Origin: Alkalihalobacterium alkalinitrilicum
GTDB taxonomy: Bacteria > Bacillota > Bacilli > Bacillales > Bacillaceae_F
NCBI RefSeq assembly: GCF_002019605.1
Contig: NZ_KV917368.1
Coordinates: forward strand, 4,044,519-4,108,518
Direction of reading: 5' to 3'
Length of the DNA: 64,000 nucleotides
This document shows, piece by piece, positions 7,551 to 16,661 of this stretch; within the stretch, counting starts at the first letter, position 1, and every line of letters begins with the position of its first letter. The position numbers were made by a program, and so were the translations under genes. Under the pieces are notes generated by a model, which was not told the origin of the DNA, did no database searches, and saw only the letters and a program-made list of their open reading frames with translations.

Positions 7551-8870
7551 TTATATTGTGGTTTTCGATTGGGTGTATAGTAGCTTTTCAGCTTTATCTC
7601 TTAATTCTTCTCGGAATTTTGGGTGAGCTATATTAATTAATCTTTCTATCCGTTCATTGAGAGTAGCACCTTTTAACCTAGCTACTCCATACTCTGTAAC
7701 TATTATATCTGCTAGTGTTCTAGGTACGGTAACAGCGGTTCCTTCTGGAAAAGTAGGTAAAATTCTAGATTGTTGCCCGTTTAAAGCAGTTGATGGTAAG
7801 GCGACAATAAACCTGCCATTTTTGGACCAATATGAACCTAGGGCGAAATCTAATTGACCACCTACACCGCTTATTAGTCTAGTTCCTATGCTCTCAGCAT
7901 TAATTTGACCTGTTAAATCTATTTGTATAGCAGCATTTATTGATACCATATTATCATTTTGGGCAATAATTCTCGGATCATTTACATATTCTGAAGGTTT
8001 AAAATGGACCATTTCGTTATTATTAACGAAATCATAAAAACGCTGGGAACCATCACCAATGGTCGCTATGATTTTTCCATTTAAATGCGTTTTTCTTTTT
8101 CCAGTAATTACACCTTTGTAGACTAAATCAACAACCCAGTCAGAAATCATCTCTGAGTGCACACCTAAATCTTTTTTCTTATCAATGAGCTGTACAATGG
8201 CTGCTGGTACACCACCTCTACCAATTTGTATTGTATCTCCGTCATTTATTAATGGCTCGATATTTTGTGCAATCTTTTGCTCTACTTCTCCAGGTTCTAT
8301 CGAATTAACACCTAACAAAGGCTCGTCTGCTTCGTATAAATAATCTAATTCGTCAATATTGATTAATGTGTCTCCAAAAGTACGTGGTACTTTTGAATTG
8401 ATTTGACCAATAATTAATTTTGCACACTTTAATGCACTTTTTAAATAAACTGTATAAGGTCCCATTGAACAATTGCCATTTTTATCTGGGGGACTAAGGT
8501 TAAGAACTAAAACATCTGTAGGTACTATATTTTCATTTAATAAATCTGATATAGAAGATAGTCGAACGGGTATATACTCAACACCTTTTCTTTCTTTCCA
8601 TGTATTACGTGCATTTGCTGAAAGAAAAAATGATTTATAGGTAAAATTATTATAGCCATCTTTTCCGTAAGGGAAGTCCCCCCAAGCAGTGGGATGACAT
8701 ATAGTGATATCTGTTAATGTTCTTTTATTACTAAATAGGCTATTTAAAAATGCCCAAGGAACACACCCACTACCTGGAATAATAATATGACTATTTGAAT
8801 GGACTAATTCAATGATGTTATCTATTTCGCGAAGTTTACTATTATAGTTTTTTATATAAGTCACTTCCAT
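7551..8870 (-). CDS. Acetyl-CoA hydrolase/transferase family CoA-transferase (4-hydroxybutyrate CoA-transferase-like)
   Basis: Cytosolic enzyme that would move CoA from acetyl-CoA or another donor to a carboxylic acid. The two-domain family is recognised from GRGGVPAAIVQL and, in the C-terminal half, IDLTGQINAESIG followed by SGVGGQLDFALGS and the typical end region TEYGVARLKGATLNERIE. Start choice is uncertain: a TTG at 8882 adds four residues; the ATG at 8870 is used here, and neither has a strong ribosome site. It follows the carboxyltransferase gene on the minus strand by 24 bases, an operon. Together they suggest activation of an acid to a CoA ester that is then carboxylated. The substrate is unknown. 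Confidence 0.85.
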   Translation of the reverse strand: MEVTYIKNYNSKLREIDNIIELVHSNSHIIIPGSGCVPWAFLNSLFSNKRTLTDITICHPTAWGDFPYGKDGYNNFTYKSFFLSANARNTWKERKGVEYIPVRLSSISDLLNENIVPTDVLVLNLSPPDKNGNCSMGPYTVYLKSALKCAKLIIGQINSKVPRTFGDTLINIDELDYLYEADEPLLGVNSIEPGEVEQKIAQNIEPLINDGDTIQIGRGGVPAAIVQLIDKKKDLGVHSEMISDWVVDLVYKGVITGKRKTHLNGKIIATIGDGSQRFYDFVNNNEMVHFKPSEYVNDPRIIAQNDNMVSINAAIQIDLTGQINAESIGTRLISGVGGQLDFALGSYWSKNGRFIVALPSTALNGQQSRILPTFPEGTAVTVPRTLADIIVTEYGVARLKGATLNERIERLINIAHPKFREELRDKAEKLLYTQSKTTI

Positions 8871-8894
8871 CCCTACTTTCAAAGGATTTAAATT

Positions 8895-10490
8895 TTAAAC
8901 TCTCATGGTCCTACATTTTACTCCAACAATTTCTGGAATTAGTTCATATGAATCTTCAATCCATTCACATAATAGTGGACGAGTTTTTCTAGGATCTATA
9001 ATTTCATCTATTTTAAAACGCTCAGCAGTCCTAAATGGTGATTCATACTTTTTGTAATAGTCAACTAGTTCATTTCTCCGAGCGATAGGATCTTCAGAGT
9101 TTTCAATATCTCTTCTATAGGCCGCTTCAACCCCGCCTTCTACTGGAATAGATCCCCAATAGGCAGAAGGCCAAGCAAACCTTACATTTGCTCTTCCATC
9201 ATCTGGACCCCACGCCATACCAGCTACACCAAAGGCCCTTCTTACATAAACTGTACACCAAGGGACTGATACTTGGTGCATGGCTAGCAGAGCTCTTGTT
9301 GCTTTTCGAATGGTTCCTCTACTTTCAGCCATTTTTCCAACTGTAACTCCAGGCTGATCAAAAAAGTTAATAATAGGTAAATTAAATGTATCGCACATAT
9401 CAATAAATTTTGTAATTTTTTCAGAAGATTCGTCACTCATTGACCCAGCGTATATATATGGATCATTGGCTAAAATACCTACGGGGTACCCATTCAATCT
9501 ACCTAACATAGTGATATTTGATTTACCGTAATACCTTGACATCTCAAACAGGGAACCATTATCAAATACAAGTTCCAATACGTTCCTCATATTGTAGACA
9601 CGCCTTCTGTCACTAGGGACAATTGAGGCTAAATCTTCTTCGCAACGATTGATGTTATCATCGGACTGCTGAAGAGGCGGCATATGATATGAACTACGAG
9701 GTAGGTATGATAAAAATCTTTTAATTTGATCAAGTGCATCTTGTTCATCTTTGGCCTCATTGTCGACAATTCCGCTACCTCGAGCATGGACTTTGCTTCC
9801 CCCCAATTCCTCTTTTGTAACAACCTCATTAATTCCTGGTGTTACCACTTGAGGTCCAGCTGCAAAAACATGACTTTTATCTTTTACCATAACAGAGAAA
9901 TGGGAATGGACGACCCTAAGTGCACCAAGACCTGCACAAGAACCTAAGGCTGCTGCAACTACTGGAATAGTACCGAGCATTTTTCCGAGAGGCCATTGAG
10001 GGTAGCCTGGTATTTTGGTAGATTGATTTTTTTCAAGGAGTTTAATACTTCCGCCTGCACTATTTACTAGGCGTATTAACGGGATTCTCATATCTAAAGC
10101 CATTCTTTCTGCATAAACCATTTTCTCTGGAGAAGCTGATTCAGATGATCCTCCTCGAACCGTAAAGTCATCAGATGCTACATAGACTTTCTGTTTGTTT
10201 ATTTTTCCCTTCCCAATTACAATATTTGATGGAGTGACATCAAGTAATTCTCCACTCTCTGAATATTTTGCAGATCCAGTAAATGCTCCAACTTCATGGA
10301 AACTACCTTCATCTAATAAATAATCTATTCTTTCTCGCGCAGTAAGTCTTCCAGCATCATGATGTTTCTTTATATTTTCTTCTCCACCTAATTTTTCAGC
10401 AAATTTTTGTCTTCTTTCAATTTCTTCAATTTCTTTATGCCAGGTATGCTCTTTAACCTCTTCATCAAGTACCTTTTGTCTTTCACTCAT
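8895..10490 (-). CDS. Acyl-CoA carboxylase carboxyltransferase subunit (PccB/MmdA type)
   Basis: 531 residues, the full length of the fused beta-type carboxyltransferase that moves CO2 from carboxybiotin to an acyl-CoA. Both halves of the crotonase-like fold are present, with RLTARERIDYLLDEGSF near residue 50, RGGSSESASPEKM, the N-terminal oxyanion-loop region SCAGLGALR and the C-terminal FDQPGVTVGK and RRAFGVAGMAW. Ribosome site GAGGAGG precedes the ATG. Its biotin carboxylase and biotin carrier partners lie 6-8 kb away at 16766-18339 under a matching promoter. Substrate (propionyl-, acetyl- or another acyl-CoA) cannot be decided by eye. Confidence 0.9.
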   Translation of the reverse strand: MSERQKVLDEEVKEHTWHKEIEEIERRQKFAEKLGGEENIKKHHDAGRLTARERIDYLLDEGSFHEVGAFTGSAKYSESGELLDVTPSNIVIGKGKINKQKVYVASDDFTVRGGSSESASPEKMVYAERMALDMRIPLIRLVNSAGGSIKLLEKNQSTKIPGYPQWPLGKMLGTIPVVAAALGSCAGLGALRVVHSHFSVMVKDKSHVFAAGPQVVTPGINEVVTKEELGGSKVHARGSGIVDNEAKDEQDALDQIKRFLSYLPRSSYHMPPLQQSDDNINRCEEDLASIVPSDRRRVYNMRNVLELVFDNGSLFEMSRYYGKSNITMLGRLNGYPVGILANDPYIYAGSMSDESSEKITKFIDMCDTFNLPIINFFDQPGVTVGKMAESRGTIRKATRALLAMHQVSVPWCTVYVRRAFGVAGMAWGPDDGRANVRFAWPSAYWGSIPVEGGVEAAYRRDIENSEDPIARRNELVDYYKKYESPFRTAERFKIDEIIDPRKTRPLLCEWIEDSYELIPEIVGVKCRTMRV

Positions 10491-10520
10491 AAAGACAGCC
10501 TCCTCAATAGTTTTCCTAAT

Positions 10521-10563
10521 ATTTATAATTATTGTATAATTAGGTTTATGTAATGTAAAATAC
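10521..10563 (-). promoter_or_regulatory. Promoter of the carboxyltransferase / CoA-transferase operon
   Basis: Read on the minus strand, GTATTTTACATTACATAAA starts at 10563. -35 TTTACA, a 17-base spacer and -10 TACAAT fit a sigma-A promoter. The same sequence with few changes lies before the biotin carboxylase gene (16662) and, more loosely, before the TAXI gene (13310). Confidence 0.7.
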
Positions 10564-10579
10564 TCATTTATAATACTTA

Positions 10580-10598
10580 ATATAGATATAAACTATAT
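10580..10598. promoter_or_regulatory. LysR box 1 (divergent carboxyltransferase / lysR)
   Basis: ATATAG-N7-CTATAT, a T-N11-A LysR-type binding site between the divergent operon and the regulator gene. It lies 16 bases from the GTATTTTACAT promoter segment, placing its centre near -65 of the minus-strand promoter, the usual LTTR recognition position. It also lies just upstream of lysR, suiting autoregulation. Confidence 0.72.
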
Positions 10599-10619
10599 AA
10601 AACTAGGAGGTAATACTTG

Positions 10620-11525
10620 ATGAGATTAGAACAATTATCATATTTAATTGAAATAGCAAGACTTGGTTCATTTTCTTTAGCCGCTGAAAGGTTACATATA
10701 TCTCAGCCTAGCATTAGTCAAGCAATCAATAATCTTGAGAAAGAGTTAGGAGTGAAATTATTTAAGCGGTCAAGAGCAGGTGCAGAATTAACTGAGGTAG
10801 GAGAGGTTATTGTAAAGAAAGCCCAAGAAGTACTACGAAAACTCGATGAATTAAAACAAGAAGCAAACATTGAAACATCAAGTTATATCGGTAAATTATC
10901 TATAGGTGCAGTTCCTAGTATATGTATGACACTCTTACCAGAGGTTCTAGATGTGTATAAAAAAAAATATCCAAATGTTAACTTAGATATAAATGAAAGT
11001 GGTACAAAAGAAGTTATTAGTGATGTATTAAATGAAAAGATTGATGTGGGTTTTGTTGGTGTTTTTACAAATGGATGGAAAGAAGCAGGGTTGAATAATA
11101 ACTTACATTTTGAGAAACTCTTCCATGGGGAAATAATGGCTTGTGTAGGAAAAGAGTCGCCTTTAGCTTTTGAAAACCCTGTAGACCCAAAAGTTCTAAT
11201 TAAATATCCAATTGTCATTTTTAATCCTATGTATACTATCAATCAAATTGTGACAAGTATTTTGGAGGAATACGGAGAAATTAAGAATTTATTTTCATCA
11301 GATAATACTGAATCTGCCAAAAGGGTAATTGCACAAGGTTTAGCTATTGGTTTCTATACTGATTTATCACTAAAAAATGATCCATATGTAGAAACTGGCA
11401 AGATCATTCCGCTACATATAGATCACAACGAAGTTAGTATAACTTTTGGTCTAATTTACCCGAAAAGTTATCAATTCTCGCCAATTATTCGTTCTTTTAT
11501 AAAAGTCTTAAAGAGCCATATTTAA
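10620..11525 (+). CDS. LysR-family transcriptional regulator
   Basis: 301 residues. The N-terminal winged helix-turn-helix (residues 1-60; SFSLAAERLHISQPSISQ, then INNLEKELGVKLFKRS) is followed by the two-lobed effector domain (about 90-295, starting YIGKLSIGAVPSICM). A TTG lies directly before the ATG; the ATG at 10620 is 9 bases after AGGAGG and is preferred. It is divergent from the carboxyltransferase operon and probably controls it and the three other units with the same box. The effector is unknown, perhaps the imported acid or its CoA ester. Confidence 0.92.
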   Translation: MRLEQLSYLIEIARLGSFSLAAERLHISQPSISQAINNLEKELGVKLFKRSRAGAELTEVGEVIVKKAQEVLRKLDELKQEANIETSSYIGKLSIGAVPSICMTLLPEVLDVYKKKYPNVNLDINESGTKEVISDVLNEKIDVGFVGVFTNGWKEAGLNNNLHFEKLFHGEIMACVGKESPLAFENPVDPKVLIKYPIVIFNPMYTINQIVTSILEEYGEIKNLFSSDNTESAKRVIAQGLAIGFYTDLSLKNDPYVETGKIIPLHIDHNEVSITFGLIYPKSYQFSPIIRSFIKVLKSHI

Positions 11526-11526
11526 A

Positions 11527-11574
11527 GAATTAACTAGCTTTTTAAGGCGAAGTTGTTAAAAACGTAGTTAATTC
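11527..11574 (+). repeat. Long inverted repeat after lysR
   Basis: GAATTAACTA-GC-TTTTTAA paired with TTAAAAA-CG-TAGTTAATTC, starting directly after the lysR stop codon. The two mismatched centre bases (GC versus CG) are symmetrical. There is no T tail, so it may stabilise the 3' end of lysR mRNA rather than terminate. Confidence 0.7.
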
Positions 11575-11598
11575 TACCAACTTTATTACTTGAATTAT

Positions 11599-11634
11599 AA
11601 GTAGGTATCTCCATAACCTACTTTATTTTTTTAT
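11599..11634 (+). terminator. Rho-independent terminator downstream of lysR
   Basis: AAGTAGGT and ACCTACTT arms (loop of 9) followed by TATTTTTTTATTTT. It ends the lysR transcript ahead of the next promoter region. Confidence 0.75.
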
Positions 11635-11757
11635 TTTGAGTTATTTTTTGATTATATATTTTGAAGGTTTTCTGAAAAAAACTACTATTTAAAGTTAAAC
11701 TTGAAAAACTTAAGATAGTTGTCCTGCTTAGGATTGACACTCCAATAGAGAGATAAC

Positions 11758-11774
11758 CATAACTATAGGCTATG
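11758..11774. promoter_or_regulatory. LysR box 2 (before the unknown permease)
   Basis: CATAA-N7-CTATG, the same T-N11-A pattern with one half-site change (ATAA for ATAG). The wider inverted repeat ATAACCATA/TATGGTTAT surrounds it. A -10 TATATT at 11818-11823 with a poor -35 would put the box near -65 as in the other copies. Confidence 0.58.
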
Positions 11775-11868
11775 GTTATATAATTAACTTAAATAAATAC
11801 TCCGTTCGTTTGTCTGTTATATTCTCTTTATACATAATCAAAGACAAAGTCGATTGGAGGACATGAAA

Positions 11869-13281
11869 ATGGGAATAAAATTCAAAAATCTTTTTTTAAT
11901 TGTCCTTATCCTTTTGATAGGTTTTAAGCTTGCTCAATCGTTTGTTTATCTGGAATTTTTAACACATTCTATTTCTTTTTTTGCACTAATTTGTTTAATT
12001 TTATCTTTTTGCTTGATGGGTTTACGAAAAATGTTATTACCTATTTTTCTTTGTTTGTTAGCGTTGTTGATTAGTGTAATATATCCAAACGTCAGTTTAA
12101 CTGATGTTATTTGGCAAGGATTGAGAGAAATGAGTAGTATGGTAGTAATTATTACAGTTGTTCCTATTGTGAGTTTAGTTCTTCGCCAAGATAATTATAT
12201 AAATAATATTATTATTTTTTCGAGCAAAATTCTTGATAGTAGCACAAGATTTTATACTGGAACGATATTAATTACGCAAATGATCGGCTGTTTTTTATTG
12301 CCAACATCCATCCCGATTACTTATCAGTTTATTAGTGATTTTTTAAAATCAAAATTTAATGTATCCTGGGAGCACCTTAAAAGTACCGCTATTCTTAGGG
12401 GGTTTGCATTAATTGCTTTTTGGGCTGTTAGTATACCAAGTTTTGCTTACGCTGTAGAAGTTTTTCAAGTCCCTATAACAGTTGCAGTTGCACATGGTTT
12501 TTTCATTTCTTTCTGTGGGGTAGTTTTATCTGTTACACTATATCATTTTTATGAAAGGAAAGGTGAAAGTAGGTTAACTGAAGAAATTAAACAAACAATT
12601 GAAAAGAATTTAACATCAGAAACGTTAAAAACAGCAAAATATAAATCTATAGAATTTTTTTTACTCCTTATATCGTTATTAGGTTTAATTTTGGTTATAA
12701 CTGTTATATCACCCTGGGGACTATTAACAGTTATGCCATTAGTGGTTATGGTTTGGACCATTAGCTTTTTTGTAATTAAAAAGAGGGTCTATGACTTTTG
12801 GCTCGAATTTAAGAATTATATTAATTCTCTTCCACTAAAAACAAAAGAAGTGAGCATTTTCTTATCATCTGGGTTGGTGATTTCCGCCATAAACAGTACG
12901 CCTATAGGAATGCTACTTATAGAAACCATGTATAAATTTACTGATATATTGCCAGGTATCAATTTCTTATTTTTGTTACCGTTTGTTGTTGCGCCACTTG
13001 GCTTTGTAGGGATGCCACCAGTAGCTTCTATGGTATTGGTTGTTAGTATCTTACATAACTTCGCTTTACCCTACCCAACTTTTTTAATTGTACTTTCATT
13101 AACGGTTGGATCATTTATCAGTATTATGCTCTCTCCATTCACAATCCCTGGCGTTTTATTAAGTGGTGCTAATGGGCAGACATCAATAAAAAATACTCTA
13201 TTACAAAATAAGTTATTTACTATTCTCTTTTTTTTAATTGTACAATTTTATATTCAATTATTATTAAAACTATATACATAG
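11869..13281 (+). CDS. Polytopic membrane protein, probable carboxylate permease
   Basis: About 470 residues with some eleven to twelve hydrophobic segments, so an inner-membrane transporter. Sequence features are SSMVVIITVVPIVSLVLRQ near residue 90 and a glycine/proline-rich end, PFTIPGVLLSGANGQTS near 425. I do not recognise a precise family; it looks like ion-transporter superfamily proteins. TTG 11854 and ATG 11863 lie on or beside the GGAGG; ATG 11869 is 8 bases away and chosen. It lies within the LysR-controlled cluster next to the TAXI importer, which suggests transport of a related substrate. Confidence 0.7.
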   Translation: MGIKFKNLFLIVLILLIGFKLAQSFVYLEFLTHSISFFALICLILSFCLMGLRKMLLPIFLCLLALLISVIYPNVSLTDVIWQGLREMSSMVVIITVVPIVSLVLRQDNYINNIIIFSSKILDSSTRFYTGTILITQMIGCFLLPTSIPITYQFISDFLKSKFNVSWEHLKSTAILRGFALIAFWAVSIPSFAYAVEVFQVPITVAVAHGFFISFCGVVLSVTLYHFYERKGESRLTEEIKQTIEKNLTSETLKTAKYKSIEFFLLLISLLGLILVITVISPWGLLTVMPLVVMVWTISFFVIKKRVYDFWLEFKNYINSLPLKTKEVSIFLSSGLVISAINSTPIGMLLIETMYKFTDILPGINFLFLLPFVVAPLGFVGMPPVASMVLVVSILHNFALPYPTFLIVLSLTVGSFISIMLSPFTIPGVLLSGANGQTSIKNTLLQNKLFTILFFLIVQFYIQLLLKLYT

Positions 13282-13293
13282 CTATAAACTATG
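13277..13293. promoter_or_regulatory. LysR box 3 (before the TAXI importer)
   Basis: CATAG-CTATAAA-CTATG, T-N11-A symmetry. It is exactly 16 bases from the following GTATTTTACAT, as in boxes 1 and 4. Confidence 0.72.
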
Positions 13294-13309
13294 GTTTTAT
13301 AGATTATTC

Positions 13310-13343
13310 GTATTTTACATAGTCTTTTTTAATGAATTATAAT
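13310..13343 (+). promoter_or_regulatory. Promoter of the TAXI-TRAP operon
   Basis: GTATTTTACAT with -35 TTTACA (13314-13319), 18-base spacer and -10 TATAAT (13338-13343). The box centre is about 65 bases before the expected start of transcription. Confidence 0.72.
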
Positions 13344-13383
13344 AATAGTATGAAAATTGTTAATATTCAAAACTAACAAAACA

Positions 13384-13418
13384 CTGAACCTTTTTGTAAG
13401 GGTTTACAAAAAAGGTTC
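13384..13418 (+). promoter_or_regulatory. Leader hairpin ahead of the TAXI gene
   Basis: TGAACCTTTTTGTAA and TTTACAAAAAAGGTTCA pair almost completely around a GGG loop, ending about 12 bases before the AAGGGGG ribosome site. It could be a 5' mRNA stabiliser or attenuator; there is no typical T tail after it. Confidence 0.55.
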
Positions 13419-13439
13419 AAAAATTTGAAGGGGGAAAAT

Positions 13440-14480
13440 ATGCGTATAAAAAAAGTTTTTATTGTTCTAATTTCATTAGCCCTAAGTGTAATTTTAGTTG
13501 CATGTGGTGAAACTCCAAGTAGTACAACAGATGAACAAGCTAATAATTCAGAGAGTAGCGATACTTCAAACAGTGTTACTAAGGATGATGATTGGCCTAG
13601 AGGAATTACAATAGCCACATCGTCAGCAGGTGGATTTTACTATGCATATGGTGGAGCTTGGGCCAATATTTTAGATTTCATTCCTATATCACCAGAGAGT
13701 AGTGCAGGTGGGGTTGATAACGTAAAATTGGTTGAAGCAGGAAATGTAGAGGTAGGGATCGCCTCGGATGGAATATTATACGATGGACTACACGGTATTG
13801 ATTGGGCAGAAGGTCAAGAATATTCTAATGTTCGAGCTATGTTTCCTATGTCTCCAGGTTACTTTCAGATAGTGGCAAAATCAGGAAGTGGTATTGAATC
13901 TATCCATGACCTTGAAGGTAGGAGATTTGTAACTGGGGCTGCAGGAACTGGTTCCGATACTTATTTAAGAAGGTTGTTAGATCATTTTGATATTAAGGCA
14001 GATATTATAAATATTAATTATGGAGATGCAGTCGGTCAACTTAATGATGGTATGATAGATGCATTTGGGGTAGCTCCAACTGGTGTTCCTCATCCTGCAA
14101 CATCAGAGTTTATGGCAACAAATGACGCTGTAATTATTGGTGTTAGTGAAGAAGATCTATCTTCGTTACAGGAAGTATATCCATATATGCAATCAGGTTA
14201 CATTCCTGCAGGAACATATGATGGTATAGATGAAGACGTTCATACAATTACGATGTGGAATATTTATTTAGCACACAAAGAATTGCCAGATAGTCTTGTG
14301 TACGCACTAGTAGAAGAAACGTATAAAAACTATGATCGGTTAGCAACCAATGCTCCTTCAGCTGAAGAGACTCTTCCTGAGAATATAAAATACTTGACGG
14401 TACCACTACATTCTGGTGCAGCACAGTACTTTGAGGAAAATGGTTATGAAATACCAGAACAAGCTAAGCCAATAGACTAA
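13440..14480 (+). CDS. TAXI-family TRAP transporter solute-binding lipoprotein
   Basis: Extracytoplasmic binding protein that hands a carboxylate to the TRAP permease encoded next. The N-terminal signal peptide ends in the lipobox LVAC with Cys22, so it is membrane-anchored, followed by a Ser/Thr/Asn-rich linker to about residue 45. ITIATSSAGGFYYAYGGAWA matches the TAXI start, and the GRRFVTGAAGTGSDTY segment near residue 165 is typical. ATG 13440 follows AAGGGGG; the upstream TTG at 13425 would spoil the signal peptide. The ligand is unknown. Confidence 0.9.
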   Translation: MRIKKVFIVLISLALSVILVACGETPSSTTDEQANNSESSDTSNSVTKDDDWPRGITIATSSAGGFYYAYGGAWANILDFIPISPESSAGGVDNVKLVEAGNVEVGIASDGILYDGLHGIDWAEGQEYSNVRAMFPMSPGYFQIVAKSGSGIESIHDLEGRRFVTGAAGTGSDTYLRRLLDHFDIKADIININYGDAVGQLNDGMIDAFGVAPTGVPHPATSEFMATNDAVIIGVSEEDLSSLQEVYPYMQSGYIPAGTYDGIDEDVHTITMWNIYLAHKELPDSLVYALVEETYKNYDRLATNAPSAEETLPENIKYLTVPLHSGAAQYFEENGYEIPEQAKPID

Positions 14481-14489
14481 AAAAATATA

Positions 14490-14518
14490 GGGAGTCGCTA
14501 CTACCTTAGTGACTCCTT
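14490..14518 (+). terminator. Intercistronic hairpin between TAXI binding protein and permease
   Basis: AGGGAGTC and GACTCCTT arms with further CTA/TAG pairing inside, no T run. It probably makes the binding-protein mRNA more abundant than the permease mRNA rather than stopping all transcription. Confidence 0.5.
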
Positions 14519-14545
14519 AGCTATATCGACTAGGAGGTGCTTACT

Positions 14546-16504
14546 TTGTTAAAAACAGATGAAAAAAGTGAATTGGAAAAACTAAAGGAAGCATCTGAAC
14601 AAAATTCTACGGAAAATGAGCGTTATCGAGATTTAAAGGGAATTGGTTACAAGATTATATATATTACAGGGGTTATATTTGTTTTATTTATTTTAATAAC
14701 AATATTATGGAAACCCATTGACCCTTTTTATATGAGAAGCGTGTTTCTAATATCTTCTCTAGTTATGGTATTAACGCTCGTGCCTTACTCTAAGTCTGAA
14801 CGTGCAAAAAAATTCCATTGGATAGATCTCACAGGTATACTACTATCAATTGGGATTTTAAGTTATATTTTCTGGGACTTTCATGGCATCCTCGGACGAG
14901 TAACTACTTTCCCAAATGGTTATGATGTTATTGCTAGTATTGTGCTTTTGTTACTTTTATTTGAAGCAACCAGAAGATTACAAGGATGGGGATTGGTAAT
15001 CCTTGCGTTAATTTTTATTATTTATGCAATTATTGGCAACTACTTACCTGGGATACTTTGGCACCGAGGATATGAGATTGAACGGATATTAGGTAATACG
15101 TTCAGTAATATTGGTATTTTTGGTATACCTCTAGGAGTTGCTACAACCTATGTATTTATGTTTATTTTATTAGGTTCATTTTTACAGGTTTCAGGTGTTA
15201 CACGTGTTTTTGTAGATCTAGCATCTTCAATAGCAGGTGCACAAAGAGGAGGACCTGCTAAGGTTGCAGTCTTAGCTAGTGCGTTTTTTGGGACAATTAA
15301 TGGAACTTCAGTAGGAAACGTGGTAACTTCAGGAACTTTCACTATACCTATGATTAAACGGGCAGGCTATTCTGCTCGATTTGCTGGAGCAACAGAATCT
15401 GTAGCCTCAACTGGGGGACAAATTATGCCACCTATAATGGGTGCGGCGGCATTCCTAATGGCGGAATATTTAGGTATAAGTTACTTTGCAGTTGCTCTCG
15501 CAGCCACAATTCCTGCTCTTCTTTATTTTATTTCTATATTTATAATGGTTGACTTTGAATCACGTAAAAAACAAATTAAAGGTATACCTAAGGAAAAACT
15601 ACCTAACTTTAAATATATTATTATAAAAGAGTCTTATTTACTGATTCCAGTGTTTGTTCTCCTATTCTCTCTGTTCTTTTTGCAAATTTCACCTCTTCGT
15701 GCTGCTTTTTATTCAATAATTGCAACAATTATAATATCAATATTTAACGCTACTAATCGTATGGGAATTAAAAAGACGTTAGATGCACTCCATATCACTT
15801 CTAGAGGATTGATGGATATAGCTGTTACTACTGCAGTAGCAGGAATAATAATAGGTATGGTTTCTCTAACAGGACTAGGGTTTAGATTTACAGAACTTGT
15901 TATTTCTTTTTCATTTGGAATCATGTTGCTTGGATTAATACTTGCTATGCTTATTACAATTGTTTTAGGGATGGGGCTACCTACTGTTGCTGCATATGCT
16001 ATTTCAGCAGTAATTATTGCACCAGCTTTGATTGAGTTAGGGGTTAACCCGTTAGCCGCTCACCTATTCATACTATACTTTGCTAGCCTCTCTGCAATTA
16101 CTCCACCAATTGCACTAGCGTCATTTGCAGCTGCAGCAATTGCAAAGGCAAAACCAATGGAAGTGGCACTTACTTCTGTTAGGTTAGGGATGGTAGCGTA
16201 TATAATCCCGTATATGTTTGTTTATGGAACAGGTCTTATTTTACAAGGTCCTTTTACTCTAACACTTTATAAAACTATAACATGTATTATTGGAATTTAT
16301 GCATTAGCTGGTTTTGTGCAGGGGTGGTTTATTAGAAAAGTAAACTGGTATATTAGATGTTTGTTACTATGTATAGGTTTAATGCTAGTAATACCTGAAA
16401 TAATCAGTGACATTTTAGGAGCTATTCTCTTATTATCAATTATTCTTATCCAAAGAAAGCCTACTACTATTTCATCAGAATCTACAATAGATTCAGTAAA
16501 TTAA
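14546..16504 (+). CDS. TRAP transporter fused permease (DctQ-DctM fusion)
   Basis: About 652 residues, the size of fused TRAP permeases used with TAXI binding proteins. A hydrophilic N-terminus of about 40 residues is followed by small-subunit-like helices and then a large DctM-type part with FFGTINGTSVGNVVTSGTF near residue 250, VASTGGQIMPPIMGAAAFL, VLGMGLPTVAAYAIS and ASLSAITPPIALASFAAAA. The start is TTG 14546, eight bases after AGGAGG (an in-frame GTG at 14537 overlaps that site). It drives sodium- or proton-coupled uptake together with the lipoprotein upstream. Confidence 0.92.
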   Translation: MLKTDEKSELEKLKEASEQNSTENERYRDLKGIGYKIIYITGVIFVLFILITILWKPIDPFYMRSVFLISSLVMVLTLVPYSKSERAKKFHWIDLTGILLSIGILSYIFWDFHGILGRVTTFPNGYDVIASIVLLLLLFEATRRLQGWGLVILALIFIIYAIIGNYLPGILWHRGYEIERILGNTFSNIGIFGIPLGVATTYVFMFILLGSFLQVSGVTRVFVDLASSIAGAQRGGPAKVAVLASAFFGTINGTSVGNVVTSGTFTIPMIKRAGYSARFAGATESVASTGGQIMPPIMGAAAFLMAEYLGISYFAVALAATIPALLYFISIFIMVDFESRKKQIKGIPKEKLPNFKYIIIKESYLLIPVFVLLFSLFFLQISPLRAAFYSIIATIIISIFNATNRMGIKKTLDALHITSRGLMDIAVTTAVAGIIIGMVSLTGLGFRFTELVISFSFGIMLLGLILAMLITIVLGMGLPTVAAYAISAVIIAPALIELGVNPLAAHLFILYFASLSAITPPIALASFAAAAIAKAKPMEVALTSVRLGMVAYIIPYMFVYGTGLILQGPFTLTLYKTITCIIGIYALAGFVQGWFIRKVNWYIRCLLLCIGLMLVIPEIISDILGAILLLSIILIQRKPTTISSESTIDSVN

Positions 16505-16521
16505 ATAAAGGCTTTAAGGTG

Positions 16522-16543
16522 GAGGGAAGTCATTACTTCCCTC
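16522..16543 (+). terminator. Hairpin after the TRAP permease
   Basis: GAGGGAAGT-CATT-ACTTCCCTC, perfect nine-base stem 17 bases after the permease stop, without a T tail. A weak terminator or RNA-stabilising end. Confidence 0.5.
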
Positions 16544-16626
16544 GATCTACTGATATTAGACAATTAATGCCAATTAATATAAAAGGCTGGTAGAGTATGA
16601 GAGCTTTTGACTAAAAGTTTATTTTT

Positions 16627-16645
16627 ATATAGGTAAAAACTATAT
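16627..16645. promoter_or_regulatory. LysR box 4 (before biotin carboxylase)
   Basis: ATATAG-GTAAAAA-CTATAT, identical half-sites to box 1 and the same N7 spacing. It lies 16 bases before GTATTTTACAT. Confidence 0.75.
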
Positions 16646-16661
16646 TAATTATCAAAAATGT

